Below, one piece after another: positions 11,201-19,958 of a stretch of DNA of 38,371 nt (positions are counted from its first letter, which is position 1; every line of letters starts with the position of its first letter). The DNA is from Trichomonas tenax (Eukaryota; Parabasalia; Trichomonadida; Trichomonadidae). The stretch spans positions 1-38,371 of the forward strand of contig JALKBU010000469.1 in NCBI GenBank assembly GCA_023091735.1, in the 5' to 3' direction. The notes under the pieces were generated by a model. It ran no database searches, had not been told where the DNA came from, and saw only the letters and a list, made by a program, of their open reading frames with translations. A program made the translations under genes and the position numbers.

Positions 11201-11246
11201 TTGTAAATTCTGATGAGTCTTCGTAAGCACTTGAATAGTTTTTCAT
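8226..11246 (-). CDS. Long coiled-coil protein (1006 aa)
   Basis: The protein is highly charged and rich in Glu, Lys, Gln and Leu, with heptad patterns over nearly its whole length. Examples are the N-terminal ENTVLKAQFENAV and the C-terminal half with SELSKSDKSKKSARAQIAEM-type stretches. A less charged island at about residues 505-610 contains the segment STAWFYSGFDG and looks globular. There is no signal peptide, membrane segment, kinase or motor domain. It has the general look of a golgin, centrosomal or cytoskeletal rod protein, but I cannot place it in a named family. The ATG at 11244-11246 is 36 bp from a TTTACATGTCA box. Codon use and GC are like the other genes here. Confidence 0.8.
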   Translation of the reverse strand: MKNYSSAYEDSSEFTSEDNRKYLETQNNTLLKENTVLKAQFENAVSIGNRVEDIKQENDALHAKMRLIMQENSSLKTRLDLLAKSSAEEENKYKKERELMLQQHIFNEDESKKEVSKLRKKLATELHRATEEIEDLAHENEVLTTKLKENDVKAQRIFDALSYYLNKRITSFDELLEIAEDLSRGKNTSKHENDNIPTKDHDHIEKQQIKDQSKYKKKIKALCQELKKKESQFQELTANAENLSKITKENESNTHEISILKRKLQESDEDKKLQAEDYEHQIKMLNVKIESLKVEIAKRKEQSSIEPVVLTQAITPFHSESSSSRKTIQEPEEDILYTELNTRINDLSKNLSAVTQERNNLNEQLNQMMNDFEKLRMDSNKQHSDFDALAVVHEETLKELSSLREALHARDVKFNKREEKLLRKIEDDTNSKLQKLQTIADSHKEQAYELQLSAEKHSQQISLLNAQINELVKQNEALKRDLQRSEENLEEQTKRANERPEIVEADLIPSTAWFYSGFDGNLSSKIDKIGKNPNLQITSKLQAIFKEIVKYYGKRIQAASAESDHINEAFCKIKQTLSKFIVDLSIAATDSAMTLDDFMSGNGQILVDNVFTMRGERDNLQRMNKDLTSKICKIKKAFGKECPKVYKERTDKVIAELEKNVEKFERKYKKYKSSLISMKASNEKNETENKAVVEDMKNEVSKLKSDNEEMISNTSNLKRQIQNLTNKLRESEHKLEEITNNFNDQIEELIKKGKEERLKVEAEMSDEIKRVTENLMLTSDNFEDSQTQITRLKNAIATQKAALDELASDRDYQKKVAEIAQNSQEKKFELEKNQIIDSYEAAILELKEQCESLRKDVTKLSVELSKSDKSKKSARAQIAEMMNEKTELIEQLERTKNQFDRERKIFATQMSTEKVNAEAVFNKNVEEIMSQTDKSKFELMSYAINAFKDNYDTKEGISEKSYRNCINKTKEQINQLKRTDETIRKMVCASPSQTTDDAVAKIFISH

Positions 11247-12518
11247 TTTTATATCTTTATTAAACGTACAGTAAAAAACAATTTACATGTCAAGTATTTA
11301 TTTTATTTGTCAAATATTGATGTTACGTGTCAAAATATTTACATAATCATTTGATTTTTTCTAGTTCAATTTCTAGTAATGTATTTTCCGAGTAAAATTG
11401 AATTTTCGATAAGAAGAAATTATATTATCGTAATTAAAAACGAAGGTGCTTTTGTCACTGAAGTTTATGTTAATGTACATAATATATTCTGATTCTATTT
11501 TAATTTGATGACAACATCACTGGAAACACTATAATGCTGATAGCCTGAAATTATTTGAATTTTATTCGATGTCACATTTAAATTTGATGTCTTCTCGGGA
11601 CCTTGAAATATATCAAATATAGGCATTCCTTTATTTTTTGAATTTCCACAGTTTGTGATTGTACATAAATTAAGAATTAATATTGTTGTTTTATTATCTG
11701 CAGCATGGTATTGGACACGGATGGAAATGATGAAATTCTAACTTTGTCCGGTTCTCGACAGGTTTTTCATGACACTCTATCATTTAAATCTTTTGAAGAG
11801 TTGCAGTAGCATTCTCCTAAACTGTTTTAAAAAAGAGAGCCGCCACTATGAAAACCAGAGGAAGAACAATTGGAAAAAGCCGTATCTTCTACGAGAAGGA
11901 TGTCACTTTTGGAAAATAGTCATTACGTGATGATGGCCCAATGCGAACAGCGCCAAATTGTGTCTGTTTTGAAAAATGGCACAAATAAATCCAATAACAC
12001 CCTGAACTAACATTTAGACCATTTGCTTCTTACTTCATATCATAATGTTATGCGTTGCCGAAGTAAGAATACTAATCGAGAAAGAGAAAAAGATTTGCTT
12101 TGTGAGCCATTATAAAATTGTCACTTTTAGGAATCACTCGGCAATAAAATTCAATTCTTTAAAATATTATTATAAATACTAATCTAAGCATAAGCGATAT
12201 TTATATTCGCTTTGAGAGGAGAACGTATATTTTCCCCTCAATTGAAATAAAATTTTGAGAAAAGTTATTTCAAACAGAGTGAGGTTGTTTTAAAAACTTG
12301 AAATTGAAGATTTTGTTGTCACCAATATATTAAATTTACATGTCAATTTGTGAAATTATGTGTCAAAAAAATTTACTTGTCATATTTGGTGTTGTATGTC
12401 AAAAAATATGATCTTAGAGCAAAAGGAGTTAAAATAGGCTGTTATGTTTTTGCGTGAATTATTTTAAAAAATTGAGGCGATTATTAAAGAAAAATACAAA
12501 CAATTTTATTCATATATG
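11247..12518. other. Intergenic with clustered TTTACATGTCA boxes
   Basis: There is no clear gene. Two clusters of the recurrent box are present: near the coiled-coil gene (11282-11292, with related ttatttgtca and gttacgtgtca at 11303-11332), and further left of the PMT gene end (12335-12345, with attatgtgtca 12355-12365 and tttacttgtca 12372-12382). A slightly GC-richer patch at about 11835-11930 has a 23-codon frame from an ATG at 11848 that contains RGRTIGKSR; it is too short to support as a gene. Confidence 0.4.
11282..11332. promoter_or_regulatory. TTTACATGTCA cluster upstream of the coiled-coil gene
   Basis: TTTACATGTCA (11282-11292), ttatttgtca (11303-11312) and gttacgtgtca (11322-11332) lie 36-86 bp upstream of the minus-strand ATG at 11246. 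This is the same 11-bp motif found upstream of most intact genes in the window. Confidence 0.45.
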
Positions 12519-13973
12519 TTATTCATCAGAATTTGCGGCAAGGCTCTTGTACACGTCATCACCGTGCTCCCATGCATCATTTAGGATTAATAACTTTGTA
12601 TCAATAGGTTCCGTTCCGTAACTGAAAGGAGAATAAAAATAAAAAGATATCAATGCTAATAAAATTAATATAGCTGATACAAGGCCTTTTCTAAAAGGCG
12701 TGCAAGCGAGATCAATACAAGCACCAAGGTTCAGGCAACCTGCAAATAGTGGAAGAATATAATGATATAAATACATGGAGCGAGGAACAAGATAGAATGG
12801 AAAATATGAAACTGCCCATCCAAAAACAAAACGCAAGACGATCAGAAACTTCTTGTCCTTCCAAAACATGAAAGGGATGAACAATGAAAAGAAAACAAAA
12901 TAGTGAACGACTGGATTTCCAACTACTTTAATCTCTTTTCCATTTATTCCAGACCAAAAGTCAACTGTTCTTCCTGTCAACAAAGGCCAATTAACGGGAC
13001 GACTCTGGGATGGATGGAACGACCTGAGTCCCATGTTTCCTAGATACATATCGAGAAATATATTGATAATTCGCTCGTACAAGTTCGGTTTTGTTATTCG
13101 CTTTGTCCAGAGTTGTGCAATTTCGACTGACCTTCTTATTAACTGGAATTTCATATTTAATCCAATGTACATTGATCCTGGGCCATCATATGGCAATGCA
13201 ATGATATGAATCGTAAATGATATCAACATCATGATGAATGTTGGAATTGCAAGAATTCCTCCTCTGTACAGTATTTCCACGATCGCCTCTTTATCAAATT
13301 TACTTCTATATTGTAATATTTGCGTGATTTCGACAAATGCTGAATAAACCATGAAACCCCAGGCAGTGTTCTTGCAAGAACAACACATTCCGAGAAGAAA
13401 TCCTGAAATAATGTGCATTTTGTGCCATTCGTATGTATATTTTGGTAACGTGACTGTATAAGAATAAACAGCCAAAAATAAACAAGTAAAGAAGTGTAAC
13501 AAACCGTCACTCAATATAAATCTGTGTTCTGTAAGCGACGATTGATCCAATAAAACGAAAATCGCAGAAACCATCGAAGAAATTATGGAAAAACTTGAAA
13601 ACCTCATGGTAATGTATATCAACGGGACGCACAACGCACCAAAAAACGCTGGAATCGTTCTTAGTTCGACGTATTCTGGTAAATGATAAACTTCTCCAGG
13701 ATTTTGTCCGAATTCTATCTCGCCGCGATATTCCATGTAATATGCTATCATTGCTGTAACCAGCTTCCCGAACGGAGGGTGAATATCGAAGAAAAAATCA
13801 CCTGTTAAGTAGTAATTAGTAAAATTGCCGAAATAAACTTCGTCAAAAGTGACTTCATCGGGGTGCTGAATGTTCCACATCCTCGACAAGAACGATATCA
13901 TTGTAACTGCGATGATTATGAAGACATCGGCAGTGCAGAGATGCTGAACACGCTCTTGAGGAAATTTCAACAT
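12519..13973 (-). CDS. Protein O-mannosyltransferase, MIR-less (PMT-A)
   Basis: This 484-residue polytopic protein belongs to the GT39/PMT family, which moves mannose from dolichyl-phosphate mannose to Ser/Thr of secretory proteins in the ER lumen. Family landmarks appear in order: TM1 then the FDEVYFG loop with catalytic DE (44-45), HPPFGK (65-70), the EHRFILSDGLLHFF stretch (matching the usual 'sRyILLD'), SCKNTAWGF, a GPGSMYIG loop, VVGNPVVHYF, and the late YFPFYLVPRSMYLYHYILP segment. The large luminal loop is only about 60 residues, so the MIR (beta-trefoil) domain present in most fungal and animal PMTs is missing, as in bacterial PMTs. A TGTCATGTAAA box and a TCAG precede the ATG closely. 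Its paralogue is at 32738-34195. Confidence 0.9.
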   Translation of the reverse strand: MLKFPQERVQHLCTADVFIIIAVTMISFLSRMWNIQHPDEVTFDEVYFGNFTNYYLTGDFFFDIHPPFGKLVTAMIAYYMEYRGEIEFGQNPGEVYHLPEYVELRTIPAFFGALCVPLIYITMRFSSFSIISSMVSAIFVLLDQSSLTEHRFILSDGLLHFFTCLFLAVYSYTVTLPKYTYEWHKMHIISGFLLGMCCSCKNTAWGFMVYSAFVEITQILQYRSKFDKEAIVEILYRGGILAIPTFIMMLISFTIHIIALPYDGPGSMYIGLNMKFQLIRRSVEIAQLWTKRITKPNLYERIINIFLDMYLGNMGLRSFHPSQSRPVNWPLLTGRTVDFWSGINGKEIKVVGNPVVHYFVFFSLFIPFMFWKDKKFLIVLRFVFGWAVSYFPFYLVPRSMYLYHYILPLFAGCLNLGACIDLACTPFRKGLVSAILILLALISFYFYSPFSYGTEPIDTKLLILNDAWEHGDDVYKSLAANSDE

Positions 13974-13974
13974 C

Positions 13975-13997
13975 TGAAAAATTACTTGTCATGTAAA
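13975..13997 (-). promoter_or_regulatory. TTTACATGACA box and TCA upstream of PMT-A
   Basis: On the gene strand, TTTACATGACA (13987-13997) lies 13 bp upstream of the ATG, and a TCA (13975-13977) sits one base before the ATG, similar to the trichomonad initiator in position. A further TGACATT and TGTCAA lie just beyond. Confidence 0.45.
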
Positions 13998-14574
13998 TTG
14001 TCAAATGACGTATTTTTATTGACATTCGACAATTTTGTTAACATTTTATTTTGGCAGAGAATATTATCTTTGAGATATCATTCTATTCCATGTATTCTAT
14101 GTATGTTGTGCCTGCTAGGTTTTAGGCTTGTAAATCAATGCTATTCCGAGTTATGGCATCATTAATGTTGAGAATAAATCATGTTGTTTTGACTGCTTTT
14201 AAAACTTAGATGCTGTTCACAGCCTTGAACTCTATTCATCATTTACGCGGATGCAGTGATAAGGGAAAATATGAGATTTAATTTTGTCACTAGAGTGCGT
14301 TATGTGAAAGTGTGGTATTCAGCAGTTAAGTATATGACTTGGTTTATATTAGGTGATCATTATTGGCGAGATTTGAAAAATTATTTCTAATATTGTTTTT
14401 TTGATCCTGAACATTTATCCAATTGCTTCATTGTTGCAGATAAATTATATCCATAACGATGGCTTGTTGATTATTCATGAAGAAAATGAAAAATGATGAG
14501 AACAAATATATTTTTGACAATAAATATAAAACTTTGTCATGTAAAATAAATAATATCTCGTACGTTTATCAAAA
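13998..14574. other. Divergent intergenic spacer between PMT-A and the LRR gene
   Basis: The spacer between two divergently transcribed genes is AT-rich and contains no supported ORF. A TGTCATGTAAA box (14535-14545) lies at the right end, 29 bp before the ATG at 14575, and a TATCAAAAATG context (tca 14569-14571) precedes that start. Confidence 0.45.
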
Positions 14575-16182
14575 ATGCGGAACTCTCATCTCCGCTCTCC
14601 CTATTTGGATAAAACCAAAAAAGATGGGCAGAGCGGCCTTCCAGTAAGGTCCTACTTCAAGCAGCCAATCAAAGAATTCCCAAACTTGGAAAATCCTGAC
14701 GTTATAACACATCTCGATCTTTCTTTCACGGAAATCACTAATTTTGATTATATGCCTGCAATGCCAAACATCGTAAAATTGAATCTGGCCAGTACAAAAA
14801 TCAATTCATTCATCGGAGCTGTAAAATTGCCAAAATTAGAACAAATAGAATTTGCTGGTTCACCCATAACACAGTTCGAATACCTCCACTTCATGTGCCT
14901 TGTTGTTTTTGGTATGAATTTGAAACTTATCAATCATATTCGTGTTACGAAACAAGATATAAAGCTCGCTGAGCTTTACGCAGCCACTTTTGAGCCACTG
15001 CTGCGCTCTGGATGGCTCATAGTCTCAATCAGTCCAGATGTCGTTGTTTACGAAGTTTCTACACATAAACGCAAAAGAATATTCATGAACAACGAAGCTC
15101 CAATCGAGCTTCTGACACCAGTTATGAAGACTCCTACACGAAAAACAGGAACAAGACGCCTTGGTACATCATTTAGATGCTTGCCAGGAAAATCTCCTGT
15201 TAAAGCGCCAAAATCAGACCTCATCACACGAACAACAAAGCACTTTGATGATGGTGAGTACGATCAAACTGATAAACTTGAACAAAAACCAATGAAGATT
15301 AATTATTCAATTAAACCAAAGGCTGAATCGAAATCAAACATTTCCAGGTTACAAACTGAGATCGAAAAGAAGATTGTTAAATCTGAAACGTCAAAGACTG
15401 AAAATATTAAATCTGAAGCTCAAAAGATTGAAAATAAGCCAAAACTTTCCGAAAAAAAACCAAGAGCATCAGGAATCCCAATACATCGAAGCTCAATCAT
15501 GAAGGGTCATAAAGAGAACACCAATCCTAACAGCTCAATTATTTTCGATGAAAAAATGCCAAAAGTTAAGAGATCATCGATGTTAGAAACTCCGCGCGGT
15601 AAAGAGTCAAGCGTTGCTCTTCTCGAGACTCCTCAGGAGATCAAGCCAAATGCAATCGAAATTCCTAAGCCTCAGTTTGAAGAACCTCTTGATTTCATCG
15701 AAAAAAGAGATGCTTTACTTATGGACGATGATGAGATGCAAGAGCCACCAAAGCCAATATTATCAATCCACACAACCACAACACCAACAAAGAATAGGAA
15801 ACGAGCTTCGATTGTTGGCGAATCAAGCAATTTCAGCAAGAAATTCCTTAAGTTAGAAATGGGCAAGTCTATTGAATATTCTTCTATTTCTAATGAAAAT
15901 CCACAAACTATGAAACAGAACGAAAACATCAACAACAACTCCCTTCTTTATCCACTATCTAAGTACTCAACAAATAGCAAATTGATGTCCCTGAGATCTG
16001 TATCTGATGATGATGACGAATCTCTCATCGATCTTGCGGAGCTTGCTTCACCATCAAAGCTAAACTGGCCTAAGAGAAGGAAAGCGAGAAGGAGCATTGT
16101 TAAAAGCAACTTCTTAGACAAGAGCGATGGATCGTTTGATGTTCTTGATCTTGGACTTCCTGCTTTTAATATTGTAATATAA
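14575..16182 (+). CDS. Short-LRR protein with long disordered basic tail
   Basis: This 535-residue protein has a small N-terminal LRR block (about residues 35-110, with ITHLDLSFTEITNF and IVKLNLASTKINSF). A capping region of about 60 residues follows, rich in hydrophobics (LLRSGWLIVSISPDVVVYEV). The remaining roughly 360 residues are low in complexity, rich in Lys, Ser, Pro and Glu, and probably disordered. Basic clusters resemble nuclear localisation signals (KRRKARRSIVK at about 507-517; KNRKRAS), and several SP/TP sites could be phosphorylated. The layout recalls LRR adaptors of the nucleus or centrosome, but no family is identified. It is convergent with the ankyrin gene, only 60 bp away. 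Confidence 0.75.
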   Translation: MRNSHLRSPYLDKTKKDGQSGLPVRSYFKQPIKEFPNLENPDVITHLDLSFTEITNFDYMPAMPNIVKLNLASTKINSFIGAVKLPKLEQIEFAGSPITQFEYLHFMCLVVFGMNLKLINHIRVTKQDIKLAELYAATFEPLLRSGWLIVSISPDVVVYEVSTHKRKRIFMNNEAPIELLTPVMKTPTRKTGTRRLGTSFRCLPGKSPVKAPKSDLITRTTKHFDDGEYDQTDKLEQKPMKINYSIKPKAESKSNISRLQTEIEKKIVKSETSKTENIKSEAQKIENKPKLSEKKPRASGIPIHRSSIMKGHKENTNPNSSIIFDEKMPKVKRSSMLETPRGKESSVALLETPQEIKPNAIEIPKPQFEEPLDFIEKRDALLMDDDEMQEPPKPILSIHTTTTPTKNRKRASIVGESSNFSKKFLKLEMGKSIEYSSISNENPQTMKQNENINNNSLLYPLSKYSTNSKLMSLRSVSDDDDESLIDLAELASPSKLNWPKRRKARRSIVKSNFLDKSDGSFDVLDLGLPAFNIVI

Positions 16183-16242
16183 TTTTTCATTTTATTAAAA
16201 CTATTTTTATCATTGTCTTACAAAACAAAAAGAAAAGCAAAA

Positions 16243-18015
16243 TTAATGATGTTTTTGGCGTTTGCTGTGACGAATTTCTGCAAAGTTTCGTTTAAATACT
16301 TCTGGCATTTCTTTTTGAATCATTTCATAATCCTCTTCGCTCACTTCAATATCAATACAATGCAACAATTCTTCAACAACTCTCGTATGATTGTTCTTAA
16401 TTGCAATTCGAAGCGGCGAGTCCCCATTAAAATCTTCATCATTAATATATTGGCATTTTAAAAGGATATATTTAACTGCTTTATGATTACCGTTGAATGC
16501 AAAATACCAAAGAACACTCCTTCCTTTCGCATTTATTGAATCTGGATTCATTCCTCTATCAACAAGAACTCGGGCCACTCGATAATGGTTCTTAACTGCC
16601 GCAAGAAGCAATGCGTTATTACCATCATTAGTTTTTTGATTGACTTTATCTTTTTCCAATGCAAAATTTAATGCGTCAACATCCTCATTTTCGATAATGT
16701 TACATATGACTTCATAAATTTCTTTAATATTATCGAGTTTTCTAAGTTTTTTGATGTTAATGTTAGAATCATTGATTTGTTCTTTATGTGAACTTTTGCT
16801 TTTCTCTTTATGAGAACTTGTGCTTTGTTCTTTGTGAGAACTTGTGCTTTGTTCTTTGTGAGAATCGGGGCTTTGTTCTTTGTGAGAATCGGGGCTTTGT
16901 TCTTTGTGAGAATCGGGGCTTTGCTTATTGAGATAGTTATCTGTTTCTGCTCCACGATAATAGGCTACTTGGATTGAATTATTTAAAGTTAAGCATCGTT
17001 TTGTAAGACTTGATGAATCTGGTAAGTCCTTAAGTGGTGTGAAAGAGAAAGTTTCATTTGGTATGCTCCTTGGTGGTGAAACTATTGGAATACCAATTGA
17101 ATATTTCTCTGGAACATTAAATTCAATTTTCTTAAGCTTCTGTATTCTTACATTCGGGATGTCTTTTAGCTGTTGAATTTCTTGATCTTTTGCATTGACA
17201 ACTCGTTGAAATGAGTCTTCGATATTTTTCAATCTATTAATTTCAGCTTCATTACTTTGAATGGTTTTATCACGATCACTTATCTCTTTTTGCAAATTTG
17301 TTATTGTAAGCTTTAAATCATCTCGTTCTGTTTTCAAAGTATTATTCTGATTGGTCAATTGTGTATTTTGCTTTTGAAAAGATTCTGCCAGAATTTGATA
17401 ATCTGATTTTGACCACTGAACAATCTGTAGCTGCAACCTTTGGTTTTCGCTTATCAAACTATTGTTTTTCTTCCGATATTCATCAAGATCATCCAAATTC
17501 TGTTTTATCTGTTGTTGAAGCAGTAAAATATTTTCTTTTTTTTCTTCTTGTAATAGTTTATACTGTATTTCGTATTTTTCCAACTCGGATTTCATTTTAT
17601 TGAACCCTGGAATTCCATTTGCATTAGATGAGTTATTGACTGTGTTTTGTGGAACTACTACACCATGATTTCTGAGGTAATCTTTATTATTTTTGCAGAA
17701 ACTTTCTAGCGTAGCGGAAATGTTGGATAATAAATTAGATTTCATCACGTGTGAGATTTTCGAAAGGATTGGATATATCTCGGCGATATTGGATAATGAA
17801 ACATTTAAATGGTTCAAAATATCAATGAGTTCACTAGTATCGAATTTGAGTGTAAAATACTGAAGCAGTCTATTAAATTGATCGAATGTTAGTGATGCAT
17901 TATCAAGAACTAAACATATTTCATTTTTACTTCTTGCTAAAACAAAATCTTCGTTTTGTGAATACATCTCCATGTGCTTCGCCATCTTGTCCCAGTCTGG
18001 CTTCAAACCGCTCAT
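16243..18015 (-). CDS. Coiled-coil/ankyrin-repeat protein with 8-residue tandem repeats
   Basis: The 590 residues fall into an alpha-helical N-terminal region (about 1-120), a coiled coil (about 135-300, ENILLLQQQIKQNLDDLDEY through DRDKTIQSNEAEINRLKN), six tandem octapeptides of the type QSPDSHKE/QSTSSHKE (about 365-412), and three to four C-terminal ankyrin repeats (about 440-560, with GNNALLLAAVKNHYRVARVLVDRG and GDSPLRIAIKNNHTRVVEELL). The arrangement of a helical N-terminus followed by ankyrins is frequent in trichomonad ankyrin families. A TCATAG precedes the ATG, and a TTTACATGTCA box lies 156 bp upstream. The tail is very basic (RHSKRQKHH). Confidence 0.85.
   Translation of the reverse strand: MSGLKPDWDKMAKHMEMYSQNEDFVLARSKNEICLVLDNASLTFDQFNRLLQYFTLKFDTSELIDILNHLNVSLSNIAEIYPILSKISHVMKSNLLSNISATLESFCKNNKDYLRNHGVVVPQNTVNNSSNANGIPGFNKMKSELEKYEIQYKLLQEEKKENILLLQQQIKQNLDDLDEYRKKNNSLISENQRLQLQIVQWSKSDYQILAESFQKQNTQLTNQNNTLKTERDDLKLTITNLQKEISDRDKTIQSNEAEINRLKNIEDSFQRVVNAKDQEIQQLKDIPNVRIQKLKKIEFNVPEKYSIGIPIVSPPRSIPNETFSFTPLKDLPDSSSLTKRCLTLNNSIQVAYYRGAETDNYLNKQSPDSHKEQSPDSHKEQSPDSHKEQSTSSHKEQSTSSHKEKSKSSHKEQINDSNINIKKLRKLDNIKEIYEVICNIIENEDVDALNFALEKDKVNQKTNDGNNALLLAAVKNHYRVARVLVDRGMNPDSINAKGRSVLWYFAFNGNHKAVKYILLKCQYINDEDFNGDSPLRIAIKNNHTRVVEELLHCIDIEVSEEDYEMIQKEMPEVFKRNFAEIRHSKRQKHH
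16780..16923 (-). repeat. 24-bp tandem repeat, six copies
   Basis: Six head-to-tail 24-bp units encode octapeptides in frame within the ankyrin protein. The three 5'-most in gene order (QSPDSHKE) are essentially identical, followed by two QSTSSHKE and one diverged KSKSSHKE, which suggests recent expansion at one end. Confidence 0.9.
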
Positions 18016-18264
18016 CTATGACCTTTATAGAACTGGAAATATTGATTGTCAAATTTTATTAGTCGTAAATATTGGAATTTTTGCAAAAAAACAAAAATTC
18101 GTTTGTAGTATCCAAAGTTGGACCATAGGTTACAAAATCGATTCCATGGGCGTTACTTGACAGAAAATATTTTACATGTCATTTCTTGAATTTTATTCAA
18201 ATTTGTGGAAACAAAAATTTAAGTTGCATTACTCGCGTTGTGATTATATTTTCAAAATTTGTCA
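18016..18264. promoter_or_regulatory. Upstream region of the ankyrin gene with TTTACATGTCA box
   Basis: TTTACATGTCA (18171-18181) and a nearby cttgacag lie about 156 bp upstream of the ATG at 18015, and TCATAG directly precedes that ATG (tca complement at 18019-18021). Nothing else is recognised. Confidence 0.35.
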
Positions 18265-18903
18265 CGTACCGAAAGCTGTCACGAAAAAGTGACATAAAGG
18301 TGATATTATCTGACATATAAAGTTGTCAGAATCTCTAGTTTTATGTGTCAAAATATTAATATTTTTTGACATGTAAAATCCTATGATGATTATTAGATCA
18401 TTCAAATTATGTATTAGTTTTTATTTCAAAATCGCGTCTGACGGGAAGAACTGGGGACTACATTGACACAGGTACCACGCATGCTAGTAGCTAAACACAC
18501 AGATCTTCCTTTCATACGCCATCATTAAGAAATCAAAGATTTCCACTTCAGAATGCCTCTGAAGAGCAAAATTAAATGCTTGATTGGAACTTGTAGCCAA
18601 GGTGCTAGCAATCCGGTCCACAGTTCTTCCTTTCATAAGCATTCTGTAAAGCAAATCGGTGATTATTTCGAAGATCGAGTCTGAAAGGAAGAACTGTGGA
18701 CTGGATTGCTAGCATTTTGGCTATCAGTGCCAATGAAGCGCTTAATTTTTCTTTTCAAAGTAAATTTAAACAAATATAGGATATCATTCTTCCAATAATC
18801 ATTTATAATCACATGCCACGTAAATATTTATTTGTCAAATATTCATGTTTACATGTCAGATAATGTCACTTTTATGTCACTTTTCGTGACAACTTTCGGT
18901 ACG
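18265..18903. mobile_element. Foldback element with 55-bp TIRs and nested palindrome
   Basis: The terminal arms 18265-18320 and 18849-18903 are inverted copies, with about four mismatches and one indel in 55 bp; they start cgtaccgaaag and contain TGTCACTTTT and TGTCA boxes. Inside lies a second palindrome with arms of about 80 bp (18557-18637 and 18681-18760) and a loop of about 43 bp. A third partial copy occurs at about 18436-18515. Both inner arms read as related peptide (KGRTVDRIAS... on the minus strand, KGRTVDWIAS... on the plus strand), so the element appears to hold duplicated pieces of an unknown protein gene. No transposase is present. Confidence 0.7.
18495..18689 (-). pseudogene. 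Gene fragment inside the foldback element
   Basis: The minus strand reads about 65 codons without a stop, including ...IFEIITDLLYRMLMKGRTVD, then IASTLATSSNQAFNFALQ and EVEIFDFLMMAYERK, before a stop near the left end. No start codon can be justified. The composition is protein-like and helical, but I do not recognise the family. A diverged inverted partner is readable on the plus strand at 18681-18770. Confidence 0.35.
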
Positions 18904-19175
18904 CAACAGAGTGCATTTTATAGATTGCTGAATTTAGGAATTAAAAATATATTTAAACTTGTTTCATTTGAATTGAAATTTTGTAATTTGTGAATATATA
19001 CCGATTATAAGTTAAAATATAGCTTACCTAGGTCATTGATATATGATACTATAGTTCTAATCATAGTAAAGCTATTCAAGGTAAAAATTTGTAAATTTAG
19101 TACAATCAAGACCGAAAATTTCATAGAAAGGGATGACACTTAACAATTTATGGGAGTGGTCATAAGTTCATTTTG
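18904..19175. other. Short spacer upstream of the small charged protein gene
   Basis: AT-rich spacer. TCATTTTG directly precedes the ATG at 19176 (tca 19168-19170), an initiator-like arrangement. No 11-bp box is close to this gene other than those in the adjacent foldback arm. Confidence 0.3.
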
Positions 19176-19718
19176 ATGAGTCGCCGAACTGTATTTGATG
19201 TCTGTTCTGAGATCGAAGACATTGATAGAGGAATAGCGGCAATACGGAAGAACCTTTACCTCTCGTCTATGGAAAAGATAGCAATCATCGATGAACAGCT
19301 CGAAATAAGAAATGCAAAATACCAAGAATTGCAACAAGTGAGAGCTCTCGAGTTCAAGGAGTTCATTGACAGCTTGGACCTCAATTTCATACACATAGAG
19401 GCGAATTACACGGAACCAACACAATGCAAATTAATTTTACTCAATGAATTGTCCCATAGACTTTCTGGATCGAAGAAAGTAGGAAAATGGAGTCGAATGA
19501 CATCGAAAGTTTTTAGCAAAAATGCTGATCATTTAGATCAAATCAAATTAAAACAAAGTGAACGCGATTCTAACATTAAAAAAGAACTTAGGAACAAAAT
19601 TGCAGAGTTGAAAAAGGATTCTAAGCCTTCTAAGGCACAACAAATGAATTTATTCATGAAAGAAAAAGAATTAGAAATCATATGCAAGTACCAAAGTGGA
19701 GAAGTTACCAATGAATGA
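19176..19718 (+). CDS. Small charged coiled-coil protein (180 aa)
   Basis: The protein is rich in Lys, Glu and Gln. Two predicted helical coiled-coil stretches (about 10-65, EKIAIIDEQLEIRNAKYQEL; and about 125-175) flank a basic middle segment (SGSKKVGKWSRMTSKVFSK). There is no signal peptide or membrane segment and I do not recognise a family. The frame is open back to a TTG at 19173, but the first ATG is 19176 with TCATTTTG just upstream. It converges on the transporter gene with a spacer of about 240 bp. Confidence 0.65.
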   Translation: MSRRTVFDVCSEIEDIDRGIAAIRKNLYLSSMEKIAIIDEQLEIRNAKYQELQQVRALEFKEFIDSLDLNFIHIEANYTEPTQCKLILLNELSHRLSGSKKVGKWSRMTSKVFSKNADHLDQIKLKQSERDSNIKKELRNKIAELKKDSKPSKAQQMNLFMKEKELEIICKYQSGEVTNE

Positions 19719-19958
19719 ATATAATCACATATGGCAAAATTATATTATTAATTTTCCCAATCATCATTATCCGTCCAAAATAAGAATATGAAAGCAATGC
19801 ATTGTTGAAAAGAAGTACAAATCACAATATTATATTAATGTTATTTAATAATTTTAAAATTTATTCTATCTATCGATCATATAACAGCAATTTAGAAATG
19901 ACTTTGACCAGATGAAAAAGAAGAAAGAATTTAAGAATAGTAATTCGATACTTATATT

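Noticed and set aside
18486..18496. taaacacacag, resembling the trichomonad intron 3' end (ACTAACACACAG).
   Set aside because: It lies within the foldback element, reads gctaaacacacag rather than the consensus, and has no matching 5' splice site or flanking exon.
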